Assembly: GCA_019828595.1 (NCBI GenBank)
Contig: JAHQRK010000016.1
Location: 1,612,001 to 1,676,000, forward strand
DNA length: 64,000 nt
DNA from: Aphanomyces cochlioides
Taxonomy: Eukaryota; Oomycota; Saprolegniomycetes; Saprolegniales; Verrucalvaceae
Reading direction: 5' to 3'
Position 1 is the stretch's first letter, and each line of letters opens with the position of its first letter. The notes below the pieces were generated by a model. That model ran no database searches. It was not told where the DNA came from and saw nothing but the letters and a program-made list of their open reading frames with translations. Positions 1-10,215 of this stretch are shown here, in pieces. Both the position numbers and the translations under genes were made by a program.

Positions 1-1
1 C

Positions 2-3000
2 TTCCAAGAACGAGCAAGTTACTTCGAAGAATTGCCACGCGACTTTCCTCCACATGCGCTCCACATTGTTGGAGGAGATTTCAACTGCACTCTCAACAAA
101 GATTTGGATTCGTTGAGACCCAGTACCTCCACCATGGCCGGCACCCTTCAACTGGAACAATGGATGCACAGTTTGTCTCTGGTGGATCTGTTTCGTCGTC
201 AAAACCCCGTGGCACGAGCCTTCACAAGTCCCACACTCACCAACCGACTCGACTACATCTTTTGTTCGTCCACCTTGGCGGGTCTTCGTCATTGGAAGGC
301 GACGCACATGCCACACGTTCCACAGGCTGACCACGTGGCTTGTCGTATCATCACAAAGCGTCAAACATTGCGCCATGGCTCTGGATCATGGAAAGCTCCA
401 ACTTGGCTACTTCGTCTACCACGAGCGGCCGAGATTGTTCATGGATGTCTGGATCGATTTTTGGACAAGTCTCCAACATTCCACAATATCTCCAAGGCCT
501 ACGACATGCTGGTCAATGATATCCGCTCCCAACTCAAAGAATTCCATTCTCAACGATTGGAGAAACAACGTCTGCCGTTGAAGAAGTTAGCTGTCGAGAT
601 CGCTTCGCTTTTGCAAGTCCCCAACATGCGTCAAGATTCAGTGCTGGTGGATCGAGTGCGAGACCTTCAAAAGCAAATTCACGAGCTGCAAGATCGAGAC
701 AAGCAGTTTCGTCAAGACCAGGCGTTCCAACTTCACTTGTACAAAGCAGAGCGCTCGTCCAAGTTCCACTTCATGTCCCCTGTCCCTACCCCCTTGAAGA
801 AGACAGTCTTCAAAGAGTTGGTGGATGTCAATGGAAATGTTGTCTCCAATCAACAAGGCATGTCTGACGTCCTGGTCGACTACTACAAGGACTTGTTTGC
901 AGCTCCCGAGGTGCAGCGATCTGGAGACGAAGTGTCGTCATTTCTGACCCCATTGACTCGACACAAGCAACTGCCAGAGCAAGCCCAGAAAGAGCTGTCG
1001 GCTCCCTTGCGCGCCAACGAGTTCTATCATGCTATTCGACACAGCAGTTCGAACTCAGCGCCAGGTCCCAACGCTCTGCCATTCGAAGTCCTCAAACTTG
1101 CACCTCACAAGTGGTCGTTGGTATTGGAGCTGCTATTCACACACCAGCTCCATTCTCACCCTCGCTTGACTCCCATGCAACTTGTCAGTACGCTGGTGTT
1201 GCTGCACAAGAAAGGCCCCAAGTCACAAGCCAAGAACTATCGGCCCATTAGCCTACTCAACACGGATGTGAAAATCCTGACGAGTATTCTGACTTATCGA
1301 CTCCAGCGCCACATTCGACACATCATCCACCCGGACCAGCAAGGCTTTATCCGTCGAAGCAATATCCAAACCAATATTGCACGACTGGATGACATGCTGC
1401 ACCACATCAAACTACACAGTCCGTCCTCGATGGTGGCACTGCTTGACTTTGAGAAAGCTTTTGATCGCGTGGACCACGCGTACTTGCTCCGCGTCCTCCG
1501 TCACTATGGCTTTCCCGAAACCTTTGTTGACATGGTTCGCGTACTGTACTCGGGCCGCAAGTCTCGCATCTTGGTGAACGGCTTCTTGTCCAAGCCAGTT
1601 CACATCTCACGCGGTGTGTTGCAAGGTGATCCACTGTCGCCACTTCTGTTTGTGATCGCTTTGGAACCGATGTGCCAACTCCTACGGCAACACTCCAACT
1701 ATGGCATCAAGTGTGGGGATCGCTACCACACTGGGAGTTACTTTGCCGACGACTCGCAACTCTATGCTGCAAATGAGACGTGCCTCCACCGGCAGCTTGC
1801 ATTGGTTCAAACCTTTTGCGACAAGTCTGGTTTCCGACTCAACGTAGACAAGACCCAAATTCTGACCTACAGCCAGTTGAATGGGAACCTTGCCTCACTA
1901 CAAGTTACTTCCGACAGTCCCGTGAAGGCTCTTGGTATCTTGGTTGCGCCCAATCTTTCTCCATTGGCACATTTCAACTACGTGTTTGAGAAGTTTGTGG
2001 CTCGCTTGTCTTTGTAGCTCTACAAGGCTCGAACCATGGCCGGAAAAGTCACTATCCTGCACAGCATATGTCTGCCTGTGTTATGGTACCAACTGGCTTT
2101 TGTCCCTGCCGACAAAGACCTGGCCAAAAAGATCGACAAGGCCATGCTTCAATTTATGCATGGTGAAGAAATCAACCCATCCTCCTCTGTCCATGGCCTC
2201 CGTTTGATCAAAAAGGAGATCCTATTCATGCCGAAGAAGTCCGGTGGCTTAGGCCTGCACCATGCACTTGCTTTATGGCAACAACACAACCGCTCTGTCA
2301 TGATCAGATGCATTCAAGCCATCACCACCCCACCCCACAAGTCTGCCATGTCCGCCTGGATTACGCCGGGCTATACTCTCCTCGAGAAGGCTTTTCATCC
2401 ATGGGGTTCCCCCCGAGATCTCCTCTTGGCAAATGGCTCTTCTGCATTCATCAGACAACTGTACAAGAATCCCAATATCACTCCAATGTGGAAAGCCTTA
2501 TTGAGTAGCTGGTTTGAATCCCGCTGGACTCCGTACGGCTGTCCAAATCACATCTCATCTTTGGATGTTCCCCTTTGGCACAACTCGTATCTGCCTGGAC
2601 TCGAAGACCTATACGATCAGTGCTCTACATCGACGCAAGACCAAGCCAATGTATTGGCTTCGCTTCACATCACGAAGTTGTCGCATTTGTTGACTCCGTG
2701 TCAGCGAGTTTGGCCAGCTTCGATCTTGTTCGACAAAATCAACCGTGCCTGCCGCCAAGCCAATTTTGTCCCTCCAACGAAACAATGGATCTCAATCTTG
2801 GTGACCAAGTTATCACGATTGTTTGAGATTGTTTCTGAAGAGGATGCTCCCGTGTTCCACTTGCCGACGCCTAGCTCTGAATGGATGGAATGGCACTGGA
2901 TGATACACCCTGACTCGAGTCCGATCTTGTTGGCGCTTGCGACTTCGAAATCGGCTAAGATCAGAGCTTCTCCAGCTGTCAGCTCGTCCATTCTTCCTAC

Positions 3001-3624
3001 CAAGCATCTCAACCTGCCATCCAACTTTTATGAAGACCCCAAGCGCCTTACCCAACTTGCCGCCTTCCTCCAACCCGACCACATTCTCCCTCGATATGGA
3101 GAGTTCATTTTCAAGACCCTTCTCCGCGCCAACGCCATGCAAATCTGTTTCAGTACCAAGACCCCAAGCCGACGTGTGTCTTCTGTCGTGTCAATGAGAC
3201 GTACGAGCATTTCCTGTTCTCTTGTGGATATGGTCAATCTGTTTGGTATTTCTTCAAGGCGATCCAGCGACTGCTCGAGTGTTCCTTTCCGTCGACTTGT
3301 CTGGAAATGTTCTACGAGACGCCCAAGCCGTCCGATGGATACTACATCCGTGGCTATCTGAAGATCTGGCCGATTGTCCGAGCCTGCGTGTATTATCAAA
3401 TATGGCTCCAACGTGCCGATCGCACCTTTCGACCCGACCTCACAGCGAAGAGTCCGATGGAAGTTGCCATTCATGCTGCCTCTTTGATCAAGCTACATCT
3501 ACAACAGCTCCTGGTTGATCTCCCTCTCAAGAAGGGATACACCAAGGTATTCAATGTGCTCAAGCATCTATCTTCGGACCCCTGGTTACGTCAACACATC
3601 ATTCCTGACAGCGTCGTTTCATGA
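2..3624 (+). pseudogene. LINE ORF2 (endonuclease-RT), partial and broken, copy A
   Basis: The reading frame enters the window at about residue 145 of the 1351-residue ORF2. It contains the end of the APE-type endonuclease (GGDFN, RLDYIF, ADH motifs), the complete RT (LLDFEKAFDR, QGDPLSP, FADD) and the C-terminal region. Two lesions are seen by comparison with copy D. TGG becomes TAG at 2015-2017 (Trp816 to stop), 90 residues after the FADD motif. One T is lost near 3141, which shifts the frame just before the CCHC finger; the last about 150 residues continue in another frame to the TGA at 3622-3624. A truncated endonuclease-RT could still be translated up to residue 815, but it would lack the zinc finger. 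Confidence 0.93.
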
Positions 3625-3770
3625 GAGAGCTGACGGCTCACTCACTTCATCTCCTGTTCAATGACCACTTTGCCATATTCTGTTTTCCAAATTCTATTTA
3701 TACAGTACGAGGCAAAATAGTAAGTCATTAGGGCCTTTGCTCAAAAATAAGGTTAATACAACTCATTTAA
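3625..3770 (+). other. 3' UTR of copy A
   Basis: The 146-nt 3' UTR. The hairpin over the stop codon has one mismatch here (TGAGAGAGC instead of TGAGTGAGC). The end-complementary 14-mer has one substitution (GCAAAAT for GCAAATT). The terminus is AATACAACTCATTTAA. Confidence 0.85.
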
Positions 3771-5842
3771 CCCACAAAATGCATCTCGATGCCACTTTTT
3801 CTCCACTTTTGGTACCCACGTGCCACATGCATATCTCGACCCCATCGAGACACCCACTCGCCACGTCTGGCATGTTTGAAAGGTGTCATGCTCGTGTGGT
3901 GGACGACCAAGCATCAACTTGGTCCGAAATCAACACGCGAGAGTCCCAAGCATACCCCACAAAATGCATCTCGATGCCACTTTTTCTCCACTTTTGGTAC
4001 CCACGTGCCACATGCACATCTCGACCCCATCGAGATACCCACTCGCCACGTCTGGCATGTTTGAAAGGTGTCATGCTCGTGTGGTGGACGACCAAGCATC
4101 AACTTGGTCCGAAATCAACACGCGAGAGTCCCAAGCATACCCCACAAAATGCATCTCGATGCCACTTTTTCTCCACTTTTGGTACCCACGTGCCACATGC
4201 ATATCTCGACCCCATCGAGATACCCACTCGCCACGTCTGGCATGTTTGAAAGGTGTCATGCTCGTGTGGTGGACGACCAAGCATCAACTTGGTCCGAAAT
4301 CAACACGCGAGAGTCCCAAGCATACCCCACAAAATGCATCTCGATGCCACTTTTTCTCCACTTTTGGTACCCACGTGCCACATGCATATCTCGACCCCAT
4401 CGAGATACCCACTCGCCACGTCTGGCATGTTTGAAAGGTGTCATGCTCGTGTGGTGGACGACCAAGCATCAACTTGGTCCGAAATCAACACGCGAGAGTC
4501 CCAAGCATACCCCACAAAATGCATCTCGATGCCACTTTTTCTCCACTTTTGGTACCCACGTGCCACATGCATATCTCGACCCCATCGAGATACCCACTCG
4601 CCACGTCTGGCATGTTTGAAAGGTGTCATGCTCGTGTGGTGGACGACCAAGCATCAACTTGGTCCGAAATCAACACGCGAGAGTCCCAAGCATACCCCAC
4701 AAAATGCATCTCGATGCCACTTTTTCTCCACTTTTGGTACCCACGTGCCACATGCATATCTCGACCCCATCGAGATACCCACTCGCCACGTCTGGCATGT
4801 TTGAAAGGTGTCATGCTCGTGTGGTGGACGACCAAGCATCAACTTGGTCCGAAATCAACACGCGAGAGTCCCAAGCATACCCCACAAAATGCATCTCGAT
4901 GCCACTTTTTCTCCACTTTTGGTACCCACGTGCCACATGCATATCTCGACCCCATCGAGATACCCACTCGCCACGTCTGGCATGTTTGAAAGGTGTCATG
5001 CTCGTGTGGTGGACGACCAAGCATCAACTTGGTCCGAAATCAACACGCGAGAGTCCCAAGCATACCCCACAAAATGCATCTCGATGCCACTTTTTCTCCA
5101 CTTTTGGTACCCACGTGCCACATGCATATCTCGACCCCATCGAGATACCCACTCGCCACGTCTGGCATGTTTGAAAGGTGTCATGCTCGTGTGGTGGACG
5201 ACCAAGCATCAACTTGGTCCGAAATCAACACGCGAGAGTCCCAAGCATACCCCACAAAATGCATCTCGATGCCACTTTTTCTCCACTTTTGGTACCCACG
5301 TGCCACATGCATATCTCGACCCCATCGAGATACCCACTCGCCACGTCTGGCATGTTTGAAAGGTGTCATGCTCGTGTGGTGGACGACCAAGCATCAACTT
5401 GGTCCGAAATCAACACGCGAGAGTCCCAAGCATACCCCACAAAATGCATCTCGATGCCACTTTTTCTCCACTTTTGGTACCCACGTGCCACATGCACATC
5501 TCGACCCCATCGAGATACCCACTCGCCACGTCTGGCATGTTTGAAAGGTGTCATGCTCGTGTGGTGGACGACCAAGCATCAACTTGGTCCGAAATCAACA
5601 CGCGAGAGTCCCAAGCATACCCCACAAAATGCATCTCGATGCCACTTTTTCTCCACTTTTGGTACCCACGTGCCACATGCACATCTCGACCCCATCGAGA
5701 TACCCACTCGCCACGTCTGGCATGTTTGAAAGGTGTCATGCTCGTGTGGTGGACGACCAAGCATCAACTTGGTCCGAAATCAACACGCGATAGTCCCAAT
5801 CATACCCCACAAAATGCATCTCGATGCCACTTTTTCTCCACT
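3771..5842. repeat. Satellite array S1, 185-bp monomers (about 11.2)
   Basis: Near-identical head-to-tail units with a 185-bp period. Successive matching positions are 4068, 4253, 4438, 4623 and so on. Most monomers are the AAAATGC / AAGCATCAAC variant. Sequence change is low and mostly at TGCATATC versus TGCACATC. The last monomer is diverged (GATAGTCCCAATCAT) and breaks off at CTCCACT, where the ORF2 fragment X begins. Each monomer contains two short perfect dyads (see findings). Because 185 is not a multiple of 3, the array shows long spurious ORFs of 183 codons in several frames. Confidence 0.97.
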
Positions 5843-6354
5843 AGTTACTTTGCCGACGACTCGCAACTCTATGCGGCAAATGAGACGTGCCTCCACCGGC
5901 AGCTTGCATTGGTTCAAACCTTTTGCGACAAGTCTGGTTTCCGACTCAACGTAGACAAGACCCAAATTCTGACCTACAGCCAGTTGAATGGGAACCTTGC
6001 CTCACTACAAGTTACTTCCGACAGTCCCGTGAAGGCTCTTGGTATCTTGGTTGCGCCCAATCTTTCTCCATTGGCACGTTTCAATTACGTGTTTGAGAAG
6101 TTTGTGGCTCGCTTGTCTTTGTGGCTCTACAAGGCTCGAACCATGGCCGGAAAAGTCACTATCCTGCACAGCATATGTCTGCCTGTGTTATGGTACCAAC
6201 TGGCTTTTGTCCCTGCCGACAAAGACCTGGCCAAAAAGATCGACAAGGCCATGCTTCAATTTATGCATGGTGAAGAAATCAACCCATCCTCCTCTGTCCA
6301 TGGCCTCCGTTTGATCAAAAAGGAGATCATATTCATGCCGAAGAAGTCCGGTGG
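5843..6354 (+). pseudogene. ORF2 fragment (RT catalytic motif onward), part 1 of X
   Basis: Encodes the RT segment from SYFADDSQLYAAN through GLRLIKKEIIFMPKKSGG, matching copy D residues about 722-894. The frame is open and, by chance, runs in from the satellite upstream. It ends where the antisense element was inserted, after GTCCGGTGG. Confidence 0.88.
6340..6354. repeat. Target-site duplication, left copy
   Basis: GAAGAAGTCCGGTGG, 15 bp of ORF2 sequence, repeated exactly at 6867-6881 around the antisense insertion. It extends to 16 bp if the shared C before it is counted. Confidence 0.93.
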
Positions 6355-6866
6355 TTAAATGAGTTGTATTAACCTTATTTTTGAGCAAAAGCCCTAATGA
6401 CTTACTAATTTGCCTCGTACTGTATAAATAGAACTTGGAAAACAGAATATGGCAAAGTGGTCATTGAACAGGAGATGAAGTGAGTGAGCCGTTAGCTCAC
6501 TCATGAAACGACGCTGTCAGGAATGGCGTGTTGATGTAACCAGGGGTCCGAAGATAGATGCTTGAGCACATTGAATACCTTGGTGTATCCCTTCTTGAGA
6601 GGGAGATCAACCAGGAGCTGTTGTAGATGTAGCTTGATCAAAGAGGCAGCATGAATGGCAACTTCCATCGGACTCTTCGCTGTGAGGTCGGGTCGAAAGG
6701 TGCGATCGGCACGTTGGAGCCATATTTGATAATACACGCAGGCTCGGACAATCGGCCAGATCTTCAGATAGCCACGGATGTAGTATCCATCGGACGGCTT
6801 GGGCGTCTCGTAGAACATTTCCAGACACGTTGACGGAAAGGAACACTCGAGCAGTCGCTGGATCGC
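6355..6866 (-). mobile_element. 5'-truncated antisense LINE insertion (512 bp) nested in ORF2 of X
   Basis: The reverse complement of the last 512 bp of the element. It starts at the element's 3' terminus (TTAAATGAG on the plus strand) and stops inside ORF2 at GGATCGC. It is flanked by the 15-bp duplication GAAGAAGTCCGGTGG. This is the structure expected of target-primed reverse transcription with 5' truncation. The variants (GCGATCC, and the TAACG hairpin loop) match copy I more closely than D or E, so an I-like source is likely. Confidence 0.93.
6501..6866 (-). pseudogene. ORF2 C-terminal fragment in the antisense insertion
   Basis: On the minus strand this encodes the last about 122 residues of ORF2, from AIQRLLECSF to the terminal VVS followed by TGA at 6501-6503. 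It lacks the endonuclease, RT and CCHC finger and is not expected to be functional. The associated 3' UTR lies at 6355-6500. Confidence 0.85.
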
Positions 6867-7221
6867 GAAGAAGTCCGGTGGCTTAGGCCTGCACCATGCA
6901 CTTGCTTTATGGCAACAACACAACCGCTCTGTCATGATCAGATGCATTCAAGCCATCACCACCCCACCCCGCAAGTCTGCCATGTCCGCCTGGATTACGC
7001 CGGGCTATACTCTCCTCGAGAAGGCTTTTCATCCATGGAGTTCCCCCCGAGATCTCCTCTTGGCAAATGGCTCTTCTGCATTCATCAGACAACTGTACAA
7101 GAATCCCAATATCACTCCAATGTGGAAAGCCTTATTGAGTAGCTGGTTTGAATCCCGCTGGACTCCGTACGGCTGTCCAAATCACATCTCATCTTTGGAT
7201 GTTCCCCTTTGGCACAACTCG
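6867..7221 (+). pseudogene. ORF2 fragment, part 2 of X (begins with TSD right copy)
   Basis: ORF2 resumes with the duplicated GAAGAAGTCCGGTGG (6867-6881) and continues through GLGLHHALALWQQHNRS to SLDVPLWHNS. It is then cut by the 5' end of copy B. The C6 run is intact here. Corresponds to about residues 890-1007 of ORF2. Confidence 0.88.
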
Positions 7222-10215
7222 ACTTCCGAATTTGCCTCGTACCCCTCAAGTCAAGAAGTTATCAAGTGCCGCCGCGCTCAAAATGTCCAACGCCAACAGC
7301 TGTTTCGAGCTCCGTGAGACCAACACTCACGGAGTCACCATCATTCCAGGTATTGTATCACCTCACCCACTTTCGTCGTCCAATCAGGATGGCGGAAGTG
7401 GTGTGAGTAATGTCTCTACACCTAACCCTAGGGCCGAAGTGGAGGTCGAGTTCGACCCCAACAGCGTCTCTGGAGACCAATCTGCGTCTCGCTCCACCAG
7501 CGCTTCACCTGGTGCTCCACTCGCCGGAGTTCCAGGGGGGGTCAACCTCAGTGGGTCAGTGGTTGACCCCCAGACCACTGTCGTTAACTTGTCTAGCGAA
7601 GCCCTCACTCAGGAGGGCGAACCACTGGGGCCTTGTGCCTGTGGTGGCTGCTTCCCTGGACTCCAATTGGAGTCGATCCCCAGTGAAGGCGGCGAGAAAA
7701 CGGGGTCCATGCCAGCCCTAGAGGCTACGAGGGCCCCCCCTATGGGCACACCCTGCGGTTCTGTCTACTTCCCCCCAGGGGCCTCTTCGGAGGGGCGGGG
7801 GCGGTATCCCGATTTGGGTTCTCGCCGGAGCAATGGTGTACCCCAGTCACCGTGCTGCGGGGATGGCATGGATTCCCCTTCTACCCCTGTCACTGGGGGT
7901 CTGGCCCCGGCCTTTCTCGTGACCAATGGGACTGAGCCAGCAGCCACCAACCGCGTCGCCCCCTGTGCTGAGCCTCCTAGAACGGGAGAGGAAGAAGAAA
8001 AATCTCAAGAGGACGTGGATATGGTCTCTGGAGACGCCGAGGGGAAGGATTCTACTGAAACCGAAGCCTTAACCGACGAGGGAAATACTCAAATTCACTC
8101 TGAGGTTGATGGGTCAGGCGACATTAACGGCCAAGCGAAGCCGTGTGATACTCCTGGAGAAGTTAATCAAGAGGAACAATCGACAAACAATGACAATGAC
8201 CAGTCAAATCAAGACATTGTCGACAAATCCGTTGCTCAAGGAAATGGCGCTGTTGATCCTCCTACCGCGGCAGACAAAATACAAGGCGATCCCAAGAGCA
8301 ACAAAACGCTGAAAAGGCCAATCCATGGACGCAAAAGACTCCCGGCAAGGATTCAGCTTCGTCCAAGAAAGATTCCAAGCAAGGCAATGCCCCCAAAGGC
8401 GCGAAACATCGCAACACTGGTGCTCATGCTATTGCCGATGACGATATTGCGCGATGCGAGGCCATGGCGGACGCATTCTACAAAGACTCTGGTGACATGG
8501 ACGCCTTCATTGAAAACATTTTGCTCACCCCCCAGTCCCAAGTGTACGAGCTCACAGTCAAGTTGGGCGAAGGCTACAAGGACTGGTCCGAAAAAGTCAT
8601 CTGCGATCAATTTGTCAAGGAAAATCCTGGTTCGTTATGGGGCTCCAAATTTCCGAACATTTTGATCCACAAGAAGAACCCACAGACCATTGTGATCTCA
8701 AGTTACAACTTGTCTACGTGCGTGGAAATGGGAGGCACAACGTTTCGACTTGGTGGCAAAGACTTCCTGGTTCCCAAGTACTCGCGTTATGGCAACAACT
8801 ACTACGTTACGTTCAACAAGGTCAGTCACCCTTCGATGGCCAAGGCAATTGTCAAGAAAATGGCTGCATTGACCAAGTCAGTGATAGCAGCATTCAACCC
8901 TACTGCTGGTCAGAACATCAAGTCGCCGCATTTGAGAGTCATTTTCAAGTCGTCTGCGCCTCCTGCAGTGCTGGTGCCAAAATCCGGCGACGCACTACGC
9001 GAAATCACCATTACGGATCCGTCGGGTCAGCCTTTTGTCGTCGTGTTTCAGCACAAGATCGCTGCTCTGAACAAGACATTGCCTCCGTCGATTGTTTCAC
9101 GACGTGCAGAGGCCAAGGCTGAAAAAGCGAAGGCAAAAGCGGCCAAGGCAGCGGCAAAATCTCCTCCGTCAGGAGAAAAAGAACCTGAACATGATGGAGA
9201 CGATCATGATCAAGACCCTGGAACAAATGCGGAAGGCAAGGCCGACTCAACTGAGGCATCTGAAGATGGTCAAGATGAACAACCACAACCAACAGCTCCT
9301 TCTCATGGCTCTGATGTCGATATGTCTGGTGACAGCGATCCCCCTAACAACAATGGACAAGACAAACAACAAGAAGATGTGGAAATGTCTACCAACGAAT
9401 CGCCCGCTCTTGCTCCACCAAGTGAGCAGCCCAAGAACTCGCTGGACCTTCAATTGGTAACGGGCTACCGGTCTGGACCAGCTCCAAAACGTACTTTGCC
9501 TTCGTCCCCACGTTTGGATCCCCTGCCGACATCCAACCGTTTTCATATCCTCGAAGAAGACGACGTGGAACTCTCGTTTGAAGACTTTGCAGTGCCTCGA
9601 ATTGTATTGGAAGATTCAAGTGCGCCACGCCCGAAAAAGACCAAAGGCATAGCGAAGAAACAACGACTTAACAAGTCTGCTGCAGCCCACCTCGAATTGG
9701 CGAAGAAGATCATTCGAGACAAGAAAGTCGAAGGCAGTATCACCGAATGTCAACGCATTTTGCGAGATGATCCTCAGCTCGTTGCACATGCTATGTACGC
9801 ACAAGATGAAGACCTCAGTTTGTTTCAGTCACTTGTTGCAACCAAGACTATTGAGCGCAAGATGGCTTTGTTAAAAGCTCAAGGCAAGCCTCACAACTAC
9901 AAACATCACGTCAACTTCATGGCTCAATACAAGATTCACCCGTCAGAAATCTTGGAAGAATTGACCACGGACATACCAGAGATCAAGCGCATCCTCTTTG
10001 CACTTGCTACGATTGACTTATTCCTCTCAAATCGGGCCCCAGACCTCTACACAAACTCGGAGGCACTGACTGTTCTATTGAACCAAGAAGCAACAAGATT
10101 GCCTGACACCAACTGCTTGACGGACTGGTCGCTGTTTGCTTTGATCGAAAACTTCAGCGACAATCTCGAGAAGTTCACTTTGCCGGCTCCCGTCTTGTCG
10201 GCCATCTCGATGCTC
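7222..10215 (+). mobile_element. LINE copy B, 5' partial (5' UTR + ORF1 only)
   Basis: Starts with the element's 5' terminus ACTTCCGAATTTGCC, directly abutting ORF2 fragment X. It ends within ORF1 at GATGCTCA, where another 5' terminus (copy C) begins. Copy C ends at exactly the same ORF1 base, so B and C look like tandem copies of one 2.99-kb unit. The ORF1 variants (ETNTHG, STPNP, NQEEQ) group it with C and D. Confidence 0.92.
7283..10215 (+). pseudogene. LINE ORF1, frameshifted and 3'-truncated, copy B
   Basis: The ATG lies 61 nt into the element. A 2-nt insertion near 8291 (GATCCCAAGAG for GATCAAGAG) shifts the frame about a third of the way in; the original frame then ends at 8665. The remainder is open in another frame from about 8290 and runs through the junction into the 5' UTR of C, stopping at 10311. 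The last about 36 residues of ORF1 are missing because the unit ends after SAISML. Confidence 0.9.

Larger units (their letters stand above)
1..3770 (+). mobile_element. LINE copy A, 3' half (5' part outside window)
   Basis: Non-LTR retrotransposon copy cut by the window edge. Base 1 corresponds to base 16818 of full-length copy D, inside the ORF2 endonuclease domain. It runs through ORF2 and the 3' UTR and ends ...CTCATTTAA at 3770. Satellite resumes directly at CCCACAAAATGCA, the same monomer position at which copies G, H and I end. There is no poly(A). ORF2 is disabled by a nonsense codon and a frameshift. Confidence 0.95.
5843..7221 (+). mobile_element. LINE fragment X (middle of ORF2), interrupted
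   Basis: Sense-oriented ORF2 fragment starting at AGTTACTTTGCC, just before the FADD motif, and ending at GGCACAACTCG, where copy B begins. It is split by the antisense insertion at 6355-6866. The left junction with satellite is CTCCACT/AGTTAC. The rest of X (the ORF2 C-terminus and 3' UTR) is not found to the right, so the B junction is a recombination product or the remainder was lost. Confidence 0.9.

Noticed and set aside
3771..5842. Long ORFs (183 aa on the plus strand, 62-133 aa on the minus strand) repeated every 185 bp.
   Set aside because: They are the same satellite read in shifting frames. The ORF length is set by the 185-bp period and the scarcity of stops, not by protein coding.
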